DNA of 64,000 nucleotides from Aquimarina sp. Aq78 (GCF_900299525.1 NZ_OMKA01000029.1:298986-362985); one strand, 5' to 3'. Shown: positions 1 through 7,946, counted from the first letter of the stretch. The notes: generated from the letters alone by a model not told the origin. Made by a program: numbers and translations.

Positions 1-228
1 TGGCAAAAAAGGATGTATTGGGCTTTTTACAGCGCTTTCCTCATACTCATACACTTGTAAAAATGTATCACTTATTACCTCGGTCGTATTATCTACCTTG
101 GTATTAAGTTCTGTTTCTTCGGTAATAAAAGATGTTACCAATTGATCTTCAGTATCTTCTTCATTACATCCTACTAAAATCAAAAAAAATAATGCGATTA
201 AACTAAATTTAAATAAGTTACTTTTCAT
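1..228 (-). CDS. Lipoprotein, N-terminal part only (cut by window edge)
   Basis: The ATG is at 228 and the frame stays open to base 1, giving 76 codons of a longer gene. The protein starts with a lysine, a hydrophobic stretch and a lipobox ending LVGC, followed by an acidic run (NEEDTED). It is therefore an exported, lipid-anchored protein of the periplasm or outer membrane. The visible mature part is Glu/Thr/Asp rich with no domain I recognise. It is divergent from rpsO, with about 100 bases between them. Function unknown. Confidence 0.75.
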   Translation of the reverse strand, partial: MKSNLFKFSLIALFFLILVGCNEEDTEDQLVTSFITEETELNTKVDNTTEVISDTFLQVYEYEESAVKSPIHPFLP

Positions 229-331
229 AATATTTAATTTTAACGTTACGATACTAAGACCATATATTATGCAAAACGTTTAATTGCATTATGTTTTTTC
301 ATATAAAATGCATTTCTAATCCAAAAAATAT

Positions 332-339
332 TATATTTG
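332..339 (+). promoter_or_regulatory. Bacteroidota -7 box for rpsO
   Basis: TATATTTG matches the Bacteroidota housekeeping -7 consensus TAnnTTTG and lies 54 bases before the rpsO start. It overlaps an in-frame upstream TTG, which argues that translation does not begin there. Confidence 0.6.
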
Positions 340-393
340 CACGCTAATAGCAAAGAGCTATTTATACATAAAAATCATTTAAATAATATTGGA

Positions 394-663
394 ATGTATT
401 TAACGAAAGAAGTTAAAGAAGAAATCTTCGCAAAGCACGGTAAAGGAAAGAATGACAGTGGTTCTGCAGAAGGTCAAATTGCATTGTTTACACACAGAAT
501 TACTCATCTTACTGAGCACTTAAAAAAGAATCGTAAAGATTTTAATACAGAGCGTTCTTTGGTAAAGCTGGTAGGAAAACGTAGAGATCTGTTAGACTAC
601 CTTATTAAAAAGGATATCATGAGATACCGTGCAATTGTAAAAGAATTAGGATTAAGAAAGTAA
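394..663 (+). CDS. rpsO: 30S ribosomal protein S15
   Basis: The 89-residue product is full length for S15, which binds the central domain of 16S rRNA early in small-subunit assembly. Family hallmarks are the early GKGKNDSGSAEGQIA segment, the HLTEHLKKNRKDF helix and the terminal IMRYRAIVKELGLRK. An in-frame TTG at 337 would add 19 residues, but it sits inside the -7 box, and the family normally starts MYLTKE. I therefore start at ATG 394. A terminator follows directly, then pnp; rpsO-pnp is a widely conserved order. Confidence 0.97.
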   Translation: MYLTKEVKEEIFAKHGKGKNDSGSAEGQIALFTHRITHLTEHLKKNRKDFNTERSLVKLVGKRRDLLDYLIKKDIMRYRAIVKELGLRK

Positions 664-664
664 T

Positions 665-692
665 AAAAAAGAGGCTGCATGCCTCTTTTTTT
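665..692 (+). terminator. Intrinsic terminator after rpsO
   Basis: AAAAAAGAGGC, loop TGCAT, then GCCTCTTTTTTT: a perfect stem running into a T tract immediately after the rpsO stop. Confidence 0.85.
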
Positions 693-735
693 ATATTAAA
701 TAATTAAAAAACATTTGTACTTCACTAGAGTACGG

Positions 736-825
736 ATGCATGCCTTAGTTTTTCATTGGTCGCGCAATTACTACAACAACACAACCTTGTCCGTCCGAGT
801 AAGACGGAAACCAATGTTTAATTAA
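736..825 (+). CDS. Possible 29-codon leader ORF before pnp
   Basis: An ATG-to-TAA frame of 29 codons lies alone in the rpsO-pnp spacer. The peptide starts MHALVFHWSRNYY and has an arginine-rich C-terminal part (RVRRKP). No Shine-Dalgarno sequence is visible, as usual in this group. It could be a translated leader that controls pnp, or a chance frame inside a structured RNA. I do not recognise the peptide. Confidence 0.22.
   Translation: MHALVFHWSRNYYNNTTLSVRVRRKPMFN
754..816 (+). promoter_or_regulatory. Structured RNA element in the pnp leader
   Basis: CATTGGT (754-760) can pair with ACCAATG (810-816), enclosing a second hairpin CCGTC (791-795), loop CGAGTAA, GACGG (803-807). The element is 63 to 126 bases before the pnp start, with no T tract, so it is not a plain terminator. 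PNPase expression is autoregulated through its leader RNA in other bacteria; an equivalent role here is inference. It overlaps the 29-codon frame. Confidence 0.4.
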
Positions 826-879
826 ACATATCAGGATTTATCTGTATGATAAAACTGATACGTTAGAATCAAAAAAATT

Positions 880-3066
880 ATGATTCCAAAAGTTTATAAA
901 GAGGTCATTGACCTTGGTGACGGTAGAGAAATTTCTATCGAAACCGGAAAATTAGCAAAACAGGCCCATGGTTCTGTTGTTGTACAATCTGGCAAGTGTA
1001 TGTTATTATGTACAGTTGTTTCAAATTACAAACAAAGTGATGTCGATTTTCTACCATTAACAGTAGATTATAGAGAGAAATTCGCAGCATCTGGTCGTTA
1101 CCCTGGTGGTTTTTTCAAAAGAGAAGCAAGACCAAGTGATGGTGAAGTACTAACAATGAGGTTAGTAGATCGTGTATTACGACCACTATTCCCAAAAGAT
1201 TATCACGCAGAAACTCAGGTGATGATCCAGTTAATGTCTCATGATGACGATGTTATGCCTGATGCAATGGCTGGACTAGCAGCATCTGCAGCAATACAAT
1301 TATCTGATTTCCCTTTTGAATGTGCCATTTCAGAAGCACGTGTAGGACGTGTAAATGGTGAATTTATCATTAACCCAACAAGAGCGCAGTTAGAAGAATC
1401 AGATATCGATATGATGATTGGTGCTTCTGCAGATTCTGTAATGATGGTTGAGGGAGAGATGAAAGAGATTAGCGAAGAAGAAATGGTAGAAGCTATCAAA
1501 TTCGCTCATGATCATATAAAAATACAATGTGCCGCTCAGCTTAAATTAGCCGAAGCCTTTGGAAAAAAAGATGTTAGAGAGTACGATCCGGAAAGAGAAG
1601 ATGAAGACTTGGCTAAGAAAATTCATGAAATGGCGTATGATAAAGTATATGCTGTTGCAAAAGCAGGATCTTCTAAAAAAGAACGTGGTTTAGCTTTTTC
1701 TGAAATAAAAGAAGAAATAAAAGCTACGTATTCTGAAGAAGAACTTGAAGATTTTGGAGATCTCGTATCTAAATATTATTCTAAAGCAGAAAAAGCTGCT
1801 ATTCGTGATCTTACTTTAAACGAAGGATTACGTCTAGACGGTCGTAAAACTGATGAGATCAGACCAATCTGGTGTGAAGTTGATTATTTACCATCAACTC
1901 ATGGATCTTCTATATTTACACGAGGAGAAACTCAAGCACTAGCAACAGTGACTTTGGGAACTTCTAGAGAGGCAAATCAAATTGATATGCCATCTTATGA
2001 AGGAGAAGAAACATTCTACCTTCACTACAACTTCCCTCCTTTCTGTACCGGTGAAGCAAGGCCTATACGAGGAACTTCTCGTAGAGAAGTTGGTCACGGT
2101 AACTTGGCACAACGTGCCTTAAAAGGAATGATTCCTGCTGATTGCCCATATACTGTGCGTATAGTATCAGAAGTATTAGAATCTAATGGTTCTTCTTCTA
2201 TGGCAACTGTATGTTCTGGAACTATGGCATTGATGGACGCCGGAGTACAAATGGTAAAACCAGTTTCTGGTATTGCTATGGGATTAATTTCTGATGGTGA
2301 AACAGGAAAATATGCAGTTTTATCTGATATTTTAGGTGATGAAGATCACTTAGGAGATATGGACTTTAAAGTAACTGGTACTGCTGATGGTATTACGGCT
2401 TGCCAAATGGATATTAAAGTAAAAGGTCTTTCTTATGAAATTTTGGTAAACGCATTAAAGCAAGCTGCTGATGGTCGTATACATATTCTAGGAAAATTAA
2501 CAGATACTATTGCATCGCCAAATGCAGATGTGAAATCACATGCTCCAAAAATGGTAACTAAAACAATTCCTGGAGACTTTATTGGTGCTTTAATTGGTCC
2601 AGGAGGTAAAGTAATTCAAGAATTACAAAAAACTACAGGTACAACTATAGTAATTAATGAAGATCCTGTTACAGAAGAAGGAAATGTAGAAATTCTTGGT
2701 ACAAATCAAGAAGGAATTGATGCAGTATTAGCAAAAATCGATTCTATTACTTTTAAACCTGCTGTTGGTAGCGTATATGAAGTGAAAGTAATCAAAATGT
2801 TAGATTTTGGTGCTGTAGTAGAATATATGGAAGCTCCGGGTAACGAAGTTTTACTTCACGTTTCAGAATTAGCATGGGAACGCACAGAGAATGTTAGCGA
2901 TGTTGTAAACATGGGTGATATCTTTGACGTAAAATATTTCGGAATTGATTCTAGAACTCGTAAAGAAAAAGTGTCTAGAAAAGCATTATTACCTAGACCT
3001 CCAAGACCAGAAGGTGATAAGCCAAGAGGAGATCGAAAACCTCATAGAGATAAAAAAGAAAATTAA
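880..3066 (+). CDS. pnp: Polyribonucleotide nucleotidyltransferase (PNPase)
   Basis: The 728-residue protein has the complete PNPase layout: RNase PH domain 1, alpha-helical domain, RNase PH domain 2 (with FTRGETQ and the SNGSSSMATVCSG segment), a KH domain at about 558-620 (IGALIGPGGKVIQ) and an S1 domain at about 628-700. It ends in a basic, proline-rich tail (RPPRPEGDKPRGDRK). It degrades RNA 3' to 5' by phosphorolysis in the cytoplasm. The ATG at 880 gives the usual start MIPKVYKE. It sits downstream of rpsO and ends at its own terminator. Confidence 0.98.
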   Translation: MIPKVYKEVIDLGDGREISIETGKLAKQAHGSVVVQSGKCMLLCTVVSNYKQSDVDFLPLTVDYREKFAASGRYPGGFFKREARPSDGEVLTMRLVDRVLRPLFPKDYHAETQVMIQLMSHDDDVMPDAMAGLAASAAIQLSDFPFECAISEARVGRVNGEFIINPTRAQLEESDIDMMIGASADSVMMVEGEMKEISEEEMVEAIKFAHDHIKIQCAAQLKLAEAFGKKDVREYDPEREDEDLAKKIHEMAYDKVYAVAKAGSSKKERGLAFSEIKEEIKATYSEEELEDFGDLVSKYYSKAEKAAIRDLTLNEGLRLDGRKTDEIRPIWCEVDYLPSTHGSSIFTRGETQALATVTLGTSREANQIDMPSYEGEETFYLHYNFPPFCTGEARPIRGTSRREVGHGNLAQRALKGMIPADCPYTVRIVSEVLESNGSSSMATVCSGTMALMDAGVQMVKPVSGIAMGLISDGETGKYAVLSDILGDEDHLGDMDFKVTGTADGITACQMDIKVKGLSYEILVNALKQAADGRIHILGKLTDTIASPNADVKSHAPKMVTKTIPGDFIGALIGPGGKVIQELQKTTGTTIVINEDPVTEEGNVEILGTNQEGIDAVLAKIDSITFKPAVGSVYEVKVIKMLDFGAVVEYMEAPGNEVLLHVSELAWERTENVSDVVNMGDIFDVKYFGIDSRTRKEKVSRKALLPRPPRPEGDKPRGDRKPHRDKKEN

Positions 3067-3086
3067 TTTTTCTATACTATTTAACA

Positions 3087-3118
3087 AAACGCCTTCAAGA
3101 TTCTTGAAGGCGTTTTTT
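3087..3118 (+). terminator. Intrinsic terminator after pnp
   Basis: AACGCCTTCAAG, loop ATT, CTTGAAGGCGTT, followed by T residues. A long perfect stem 20 bases after the pnp stop. Confidence 0.9.
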
Positions 3119-3206
3119 ATTTCACTACACACAATCTACATTCCAAACACATCCCCTCCTTATAAATTTTACCAAGTATTGATTTGGATAAATAAGTTAA
3201 TGTTAC

Positions 3207-3232
3207 GCAACCATTTAGAGGCTATCAGTCTA
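3207..3232 (+). promoter_or_regulatory. ECF-type promoter (GCAACC-N15-GTCTA)
   Basis: GCAACC at 3207-3212 and GTCTA at 3228-3232 are separated by exactly 15 bases, 28 bases before the lipoprotein start. The same boxes, spacing and flanks (TTACGCAACCATTTA and TCAGTCTA) recur at 4381-4406 before the ECF sigma gene. AAC in the -35 element and GTC in the -10 element are typical of ECF sigma promoters. Confidence 0.75.
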
Positions 3233-3260
3233 TAAGACAAAGACTTTAAATAATGCAACT

Positions 3261-4319
3261 ATGACAACGTTTAAAACCCTACTGCTTAGCACTCTACTAA
3301 TTTCAATGGTTTCCTGCCATAATGAATCCTTCGATCTATTTCCTGATAACATCCAAAAAATAGAAACAGATTCAGAATTATTTAATTCGTTAAAAAGTAT
3401 TTCAGAAAATAAAAATGAAGATAATAAGCCCGTCTGTATCACTTTCGTTTATCCTTTTAATGTATATCTTTTTGATGAAGATTCTGAAATTGTAGATAGT
3501 AGAATAGTCTATGATAATATAGATTTTGTGGGTCTTCTGGAAGACTCAGAAGGAACTAATAGCGCAATAGGCCTAAGTTACCCTATAACTACCATTCTAG
3601 AAGATGGCAGTTCGTTTAGCATCCAGGACAATGCCGAATTAAAAAAAACCATAGAAGCTTGTATCGAATCAGAGATTATTATCTATTGTAATAGAATATT
3701 AGAAAAAAATTGCATTTGGAAAATTACTTCTTCAACCAATAATCAAAACTACAATGATGCATTACTAGATTTTTATGACGATGGAACTGGTATTTTTTAT
3801 GATAATGGTAATGCATACAGAACCTCGTGGATATCCTTTTTCCTTGAAGGTAAATTACATATTAATATTCATCTTGAAGGAAATTCTGAAACAGCTAAAG
3901 ATTGGAATTTTGATTGGAAAGCCGTGATAATAGATGATGAAACTGTAGAAGTATCAAATGAAACCGATAAATATATCATCAAAAGACAATGCAATATTAA
4001 AAATTCATGCGATTATGTAGAATTTAAGGAATGTGAATTGAAAAATTTTGAAGATACCGCCAATTTTATTTTTAATGATTACAAAGACTGTATTCTTTCT
4101 TTTCAGGAAAATATAGATACTTCTCTATTAACATTATCATTTTACCAAACCTATGAGCATGCAGAACAAGAAACAAATATATTAGACTCATCTGTTTATC
4201 AAAACACAACTAATCCTCAATTAGTTTTCGTTAACATCAAAAATACAGATACCAACGAATCTAAAATAATTAGAATAGTTTTATTTGCTGAAGCCTGCGA
4301 TAATAATGACGAGAGCTAA
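3261..4319 (+). CDS. Lipoprotein of the ECF sigma regulon
   Basis: The 352-residue protein begins with a signal peptide and lipobox (LLISMVSC), so it is exported and lipid-anchored. The mature part is acidic. Residues about 55-125 include YPFNVYLFDEDSEI and a later ILEDGSSFSIQDNAELKKTIEAC; this paired-strand module resembles repeats I associate with Bacteroidota lipoproteins, but I cannot name the family. Several cysteines follow in the middle part. It is preceded by the same promoter as the sigma gene 1.2 kb downstream and closed by its own terminator. It is therefore most likely a target, and perhaps a signal or effector, of that sigma factor. Confidence 0.8.
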   Translation: MTTFKTLLLSTLLISMVSCHNESFDLFPDNIQKIETDSELFNSLKSISENKNEDNKPVCITFVYPFNVYLFDEDSEIVDSRIVYDNIDFVGLLEDSEGTNSAIGLSYPITTILEDGSSFSIQDNAELKKTIEACIESEIIIYCNRILEKNCIWKITSSTNNQNYNDALLDFYDDGTGIFYDNGNAYRTSWISFFLEGKLHINIHLEGNSETAKDWNFDWKAVIIDDETVEVSNETDKYIIKRQCNIKNSCDYVEFKECELKNFEDTANFIFNDYKDCILSFQENIDTSLLTLSFYQTYEHAEQETNILDSSVYQNTTNPQLVFVNIKNTDTNESKIIRIVLFAEACDNNDES

Positions 4320-4330
4320 TTGTTATTTTT

Positions 4331-4370
4331 AGCAATCTTTCCTGAAAACAAGGAAAGATTGCTTTTTTTT
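4331..4370 (+). terminator. Intrinsic terminator after the lipoprotein gene
   Basis: AGCAATCTTTCCT (4331-4343) pairs perfectly with AGGAAAGATTGCT (4351-4363), followed by seven T residues. It separates the lipoprotein gene from the sigma operon, so both need their own promoters. Confidence 0.92.
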
Positions 4371-4380
4371 AATCTTTTAC

Positions 4381-4406
4381 GCAACCATTTAAAACAATTC
4401 AGTCTA
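4381..4406 (+). promoter_or_regulatory. ECF-type promoter, probable autoregulation of sigma
   Basis: GCAACC (4381-4386), 15 bases, GTCTA (4402-4406): identical elements and spacing to 3207-3232. It lies 11 bases past the upstream terminator and 136 bases before the sigma gene start, fitting an autoregulated ECF operon with a long leader. Confidence 0.75.
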
Positions 4407-4427
4407 AAAAGTAAACTAGTGATAATT

Positions 4428-4452
4428 TATGTGGTATTTTAAGTACCACATA
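4428..4452. repeat. Perfect 9-bp inverted repeat in the sigma leader
   Basis: TATGTGGTA, loop TTTTAAG, TACCACATA. It lies about 20 bases after the ECF promoter inside the untranslated leader and has no T tract. It may be an operator or an mRNA hairpin acting on sigma expression. Confidence 0.6.
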
Positions 4453-4542
4453 GTGAAAATTAAAGGTGAAAATTGAGTTCTTTTTTGTTTATTAAAAATA
4501 TTTAAGATTTCGATACATAGTCTTTGCTAAGCTTAAAACCAA

Positions 4543-5097
4543 TTGGACACAAGAAAGCTAATTAGGAAGTGCCAAAAAAACAACAGGAAAGCACAAAGTG
4601 AATTGTTTCACCTTTATAGGGATATACTATTTGCTTTGAGTCTTAAGTATTGCAAAAATTATGATGAAGCAGAAGATAATTTACAAGACTCCTTTATTAC
4701 AATTTTTAAAAAGATAAATCAATATAATTTTAAAGGCTCTTTTGAAGGTTGGATGAAAAGGATAACGATTAATAAAGCTATCGATAAATATAAAAAAACA
4801 TCTTTTACTGATATAAATATAAATGAAGAGAAAATCGCAGATACCAAAATTGATTCTGAAACATTAAACCTTTCATTAGATGAATTACTAAAACACATAC
4901 AGGAATTACCTGACAGATATAGATTGGTTTTTAACTTATATGAACTAGATGAGTATTCTCATAAAGAAATAGCTAAAATGTTACATATTTCTGAAGGAAC
5001 CTCAAAATCAAACCTACATAGAGCAAAAGTTATACTGAAAACCAAAATAACATCCAGTAACAATTATTTAAAAAAAATTGCAGTAAGTAATGGCTGA
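4543..5097 (+). CDS. ECF-family RNA polymerase sigma factor
   Basis: The 184-residue protein has region 2 at about 10-80 (YDEAEDNLQDSFITIF, then FEGWMKRITINKAID) and region 4 at about 115-170 (LPDRYRLVFNLYELDEYSHKEIAKMLHISEGTSKSNLHRAK). It lacks regions 1 and 3, as ECF sigmas do. It would direct polymerase to promoters like GCAACC-N15-GTCTA. The start is TTG at 4543: an in-frame TAA lies three codons upstream and the first internal methionine falls within region 2. Its 3' end overlaps the next gene by 8 bases, implying translational coupling to its regulator. Confidence 0.93.
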   Translation: MDTRKLIRKCQKNNRKAQSELFHLYRDILFALSLKYCKNYDEAEDNLQDSFITIFKKINQYNFKGSFEGWMKRITINKAIDKYKKTSFTDININEEKIADTKIDSETLNLSLDELLKHIQELPDRYRLVFNLYELDEYSHKEIAKMLHISEGTSKSNLHRAKVILKTKITSSNNYLKKIAVSNG

Positions 5098-6574
5098 CCC
5101 AAAAGACATAGGAAAAGCTTTTAAAGAAAAACTTAAAGGCTTTAATCAATCACCTAGTAATTTATCCTGGGAAGATATCGAACCTAAATTACCCAAAAAA
5201 GAAGATAACACACTTTTTTATTGGGCAAAAGTAACAGGTGTACTTATATTTCTTTTGCTATTAATACTTTTTGCTGCTAATACATATAACTATAATAGTA
5301 TCACAGAAAACTCAATTAATACTAAAACAAAAAAACCAGTAACCCCAGAAAATTGTGAAGAAATAGATCTAAAAAATAACAAACTACAAATATTAGACAA
5401 TGAAGTTATAACAACAGTATCTATGTCACCCAAATCAAAACCTGACATCAACGACCTGTATACAAGTACGGTAGAAAACAAATGGTCTTTACTATATAGT
5501 GAAACTAATAATGGTATTGGTTTATCATCAAATAAAAATGTTTCGAATTCTAGCCTTTTAATAACGACAAATAAAATGCCTCTTCCTACTCACAAAACTA
5601 ATCAACAGGCATCCAGCACAAAAAAAGGTACCAATAGAGGTATCGAAGAAATAAAAAATAAGAAAAACACTTCTATTTCTAGTACAAAAACTAATCCTAT
5701 AAATGGAGGAACCTCAATATCTTCAACTGTAACTACAAGCCAAATAGAAAATAAAGCAGATAAAGCTTTAAATAACAATCGCAACAGAGCATCTAAAAAT
5801 GAAAAGCATAAACAACGTAAAGATGATTCTCTAAAAACTTTAATAGCATCCAAAAAGAATACGACTATCACTAACCGTAAGAATAAGGATACATTAGTTT
5901 ATATGAATCCTATAAAGAAAAAACCATTTCAAAAATTTAGCATAGGAGCGCAGGTCATCCCAACATATACTATCGCACCCAACGGATCTTTGATAAGCAA
6001 CCACCTGGCAAAAAACACAAATCGTGGTAGAATAAGCTTGAGCTATGGTGTTCTCTTTAAATCATATTACACAAACAAAATAGCATTAAGAGTTGGATAT
6101 AATCGATTAAAGTTAAGCAACAAAATAAAAAACATCCAAACCGATCAACTACCCATTATACTTAATGATTTGGGAATAATCTTACCCATTAATGATATTA
6201 TAGGAAATTCTGAAAAAGTAAATGTAATACAAAAGACAATTTACAACGAAATTTCATTTGGGTTACAATATCAAATCTTAGACAATCAGATTAGCACTTC
6301 ACTAATAGGAGAATTAAGTTTTCTGTTTCTAGATGAAAATAATATTGCCATAAATACTGCTTCTAACAATTTTAAGTTAGGAAGCAATACTAATATTTTG
6401 AAAACAAATTTCAGTATTAACATTGGAACAAATCTTAGATATAAGCTATCAAAAAAAGTGTTTTTGAATGTTGAGCCTTTACTTAAGTATCAATTAAAAA
6501 ATGCTAGTCAAAATTCTGAAAGTTATCGACCTTTATACTTTACAATTCAAACAGGAGTTTCTTATGAGTTCTAA
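5090..6574 (+). CDS. Dual-membrane-spanning anti-sigma-like protein with C-terminal beta-barrel
   Basis: This 494-residue protein has three parts. A short cytoplasmic N-terminus (1-43, FKEKLKGF, then WEDIEPKL) precedes one transmembrane helix at about 44-64. A Ser/Thr/Asn/Lys-rich, probably disordered linker runs from about 65 to 280. The C-terminal part (281-494) consists of alternating beta strands ending in SYEF with a terminal aromatic residue, as outer-membrane barrels do. Position and overlap with the ECF sigma gene imply a sigma regulator. The layout matches the dual membrane-spanning anti-sigma (Dma) type reported in Bacteroides; membership here is inferred from architecture only. It is also often labelled simply as an outer membrane beta-barrel protein. 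Confidence 0.75.
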   Translation: MADPKDIGKAFKEKLKGFNQSPSNLSWEDIEPKLPKKEDNTLFYWAKVTGVLIFLLLLILFAANTYNYNSITENSINTKTKKPVTPENCEEIDLKNNKLQILDNEVITTVSMSPKSKPDINDLYTSTVENKWSLLYSETNNGIGLSSNKNVSNSSLLITTNKMPLPTHKTNQQASSTKKGTNRGIEEIKNKKNTSISSTKTNPINGGTSISSTVTTSQIENKADKALNNNRNRASKNEKHKQRKDDSLKTLIASKKNTTITNRKNKDTLVYMNPIKKKPFQKFSIGAQVIPTYTIAPNGSLISNHLAKNTNRGRISLSYGVLFKSYYTNKIALRVGYNRLKLSNKIKNIQTDQLPIILNDLGIILPINDIIGNSEKVNVIQKTIYNEISFGLQYQILDNQISTSLIGELSFLFLDENNIAINTASNNFKLGSNTNILKTNFSINIGTNLRYKLSKKVFLNVEPLLKYQLKNASQNSESYRPLYFTIQTGVSYEF

Positions 6575-6634
6575 ATAATGTTCTGTACAGCATGGTTTTT
6601 TACATTCTTTATAAAATCCATTATTTTTTAAATC

Positions 6635-6666
6635 TTTTTTGAAAAAAAATATTTTTTTTCAAAAAA
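6635..6666. repeat. Perfect 32-bp A/T palindrome, possible terminator
   Basis: T6-G-A8-T followed by its exact complement A-T8-C-A6. It lies 60 bases after the barrel-protein stop and 165 bases before rpoD. It can work as an A/T-rich intrinsic terminator in either direction, or as a cruciform or protein site. The rest of the 256-base spacer shows no clear -7 box. Confidence 0.55.
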
Positions 6667-6830
6667 CAACCAAACTCCCTTATATTCACACTTGGCAAGG
6701 TACAACAAACTATTTAAAAGAATATTTTCTATAAAAAAACAATCTTTTTGTAACATTTCTATAACATATTACGTATAATAAGTAAAAGGCCCTAAATATT
6801 CACAAAATTAAATTTCAAGGAGAACTATAG

Positions 6831-7694
6831 ATGAGACAACTTAAAATTACGAAGCAGGTAACGAATCGTGAGACTGCATCGCTAGATAAGTATTTGCAAG
6901 AAATAGGAAAAGTAGACCTTATTACTGCAGATGAAGAGGTGGAATTAGCTCAGCGTATAAAAGCTGGTGATGAAAGAGCTCTTGAAAAACTAACAAAGGC
7001 TAACCTTAGATTCGTAGTATCGGTTGCAAAACAATATCAAAATCAAGGTCTTACCCTTCCAGATTTAATTAACGAAGGTAACCTTGGACTAATTAAAGCT
7101 GCAAAACGTTTTGATGAAACTCGTGGATTTAAATTTATATCCTATGCCGTATGGTGGATTCGTCAATCTATTCTACAAGCTTTAGCAGAACAATCTCGTA
7201 TTGTTCGTTTACCATTAAATAAAATTGGTTCGATCAATAAGATCAATAAAACATATGCATTCTTAGAGCAATCACATGAGCGCCCACCAAGTGCTGAAGA
7301 AATTGCAAAAGAATTAGACATGACCATCAATGATGTTAAAGAATCAATGAAGAACTCTGGACGCCATGTAAGTATGGATGCTCCACTTGTTGAAGGAGAA
7401 GATTCTAACCTTTATGATGTATTAAACTCTGGAGAATCACCAAACCCTGATAGAACACTATTGCATGAGTCTCTTCGTACAGAAATAGAACGTGCTCTAG
7501 AAACACTTACTCCTAGAGAAGCAGATGTAATACGATTATATTTTGGTCTTGGAGATCAACATCCAATGACTCTTGAAGAAATTGGAGAAACTTTTGATCT
7601 TACACGTGAACGTGTGCGTCAAATCAAAGAAAAAGCAATTCGACGATTAAAACATACATCTAGAAGTAAAATATTAAAGACTTATTTAGGATAA
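6831..7694 (+). CDS. rpoD: Primary RNA polymerase sigma factor (RpoD/SigA type)
   Basis: The 287-residue protein starts directly with region 1.2 (SLDKYLQEIGKVDLIT). It continues with region 2 (RFVVSVAKQYQNQGL, then DLINEGNLGLIKAAKRFD and FISYAVWWIRQSI), region 3 (LPLNKIGSINKI) and region 4 (LTPREADVIRLYFGL, MTLEEIGETFDLTRERVRQIKEKAIRRL). It lacks region 1.1, which is normal for Bacteroidota primary sigmas. It drives housekeeping transcription from TAnnTTTG promoters such as those seen in this window. Unusually for this genome, a clear AAGGAG Shine-Dalgarno (6817-6822) precedes the ATG by 8 bases. It is single-gene and ends at a strong terminator. Confidence 0.97.
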   Translation: MRQLKITKQVTNRETASLDKYLQEIGKVDLITADEEVELAQRIKAGDERALEKLTKANLRFVVSVAKQYQNQGLTLPDLINEGNLGLIKAAKRFDETRGFKFISYAVWWIRQSILQALAEQSRIVRLPLNKIGSINKINKTYAFLEQSHERPPSAEEIAKELDMTINDVKESMKNSGRHVSMDAPLVEGEDSNLYDVLNSGESPNPDRTLLHESLRTEIERALETLTPREADVIRLYFGLGDQHPMTLEEIGETFDLTRERVRQIKEKAIRRLKHTSRSKILKTYLG

Positions 7695-7757
7695 ATTCCT
7701 AAATTGCGGTTACAAACAGTTTTATAACATAACTGTTCGTTTTTTGATTGATGAATG

Positions 7758-7786
7758 ACCTCCGGCTGATTACCGGAGGTTTTTTC
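7758..7786 (+). terminator. Intrinsic terminator after rpoD
   Basis: ACCTCCGG, loop CTGATTA, CCGGAGGT followed by a T run: a GC-rich stem 63 bases after the rpoD stop. Confidence 0.9.
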
Positions 7787-7826
7787 TTACGGTAATCCGT
7801 AAAAATCTTACGGTAACCCGTAAAAA
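7785..7826. repeat. Two tandem 21-bp units with internal inverted repeats
   Basis: Units 7785-7805 and 7806-7826 differ at one base. Each contains TTACGGTAAnCCGTAA-like dyad symmetry (ACGG and CCGT arms), which looks like a duplicated protein-binding site at a two-turn spacing. They lie 121 to 162 bases before the BLUF gene start and overlap the end of the rpoD terminator. Confidence 0.6.
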
Positions 7827-7828
7827 AT

Positions 7829-7850
7829 TCATTTTTAGATCTAAAAATGA
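7829..7850. promoter_or_regulatory. Perfect 22-bp palindrome upstream of the BLUF gene
   Basis: TCATTTTTAGA followed by its exact complement TCTAAAAATGA. It lies two bases after the tandem 21-bp units and about 97 bases before the BLUF start, so it is a likely operator for that gene. A poor -7-like TATCTTTA follows at 7904-7911. Confidence 0.5.
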
Positions 7851-7946
7851 AGAATTTTCCCAACAGAACCCCCAATATTTTGGCAAAAGTATCTCAAAAT
7901 TTGTATCTTTAAGTAGCTACCCCCCCTTCTTAATATATTGTTCATT

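Noticed and set aside
337..393. N-terminal extension of rpsO from a TTG
   Set aside because: The TTG lies inside the -7 box, and S15 proteins start at the ATG at 394.
1239..1499. Antisense 86-codon frame inside pnp
   Set aside because: Serine/isoleucine-rich shadow of a conserved gene; no start signal or family resemblance.
2945..3235. Frame overlapping the 3' end of pnp and its terminator
   Set aside because: It runs through an intrinsic terminator and the ECF promoter; composition typical of non-coding AT-rich DNA.
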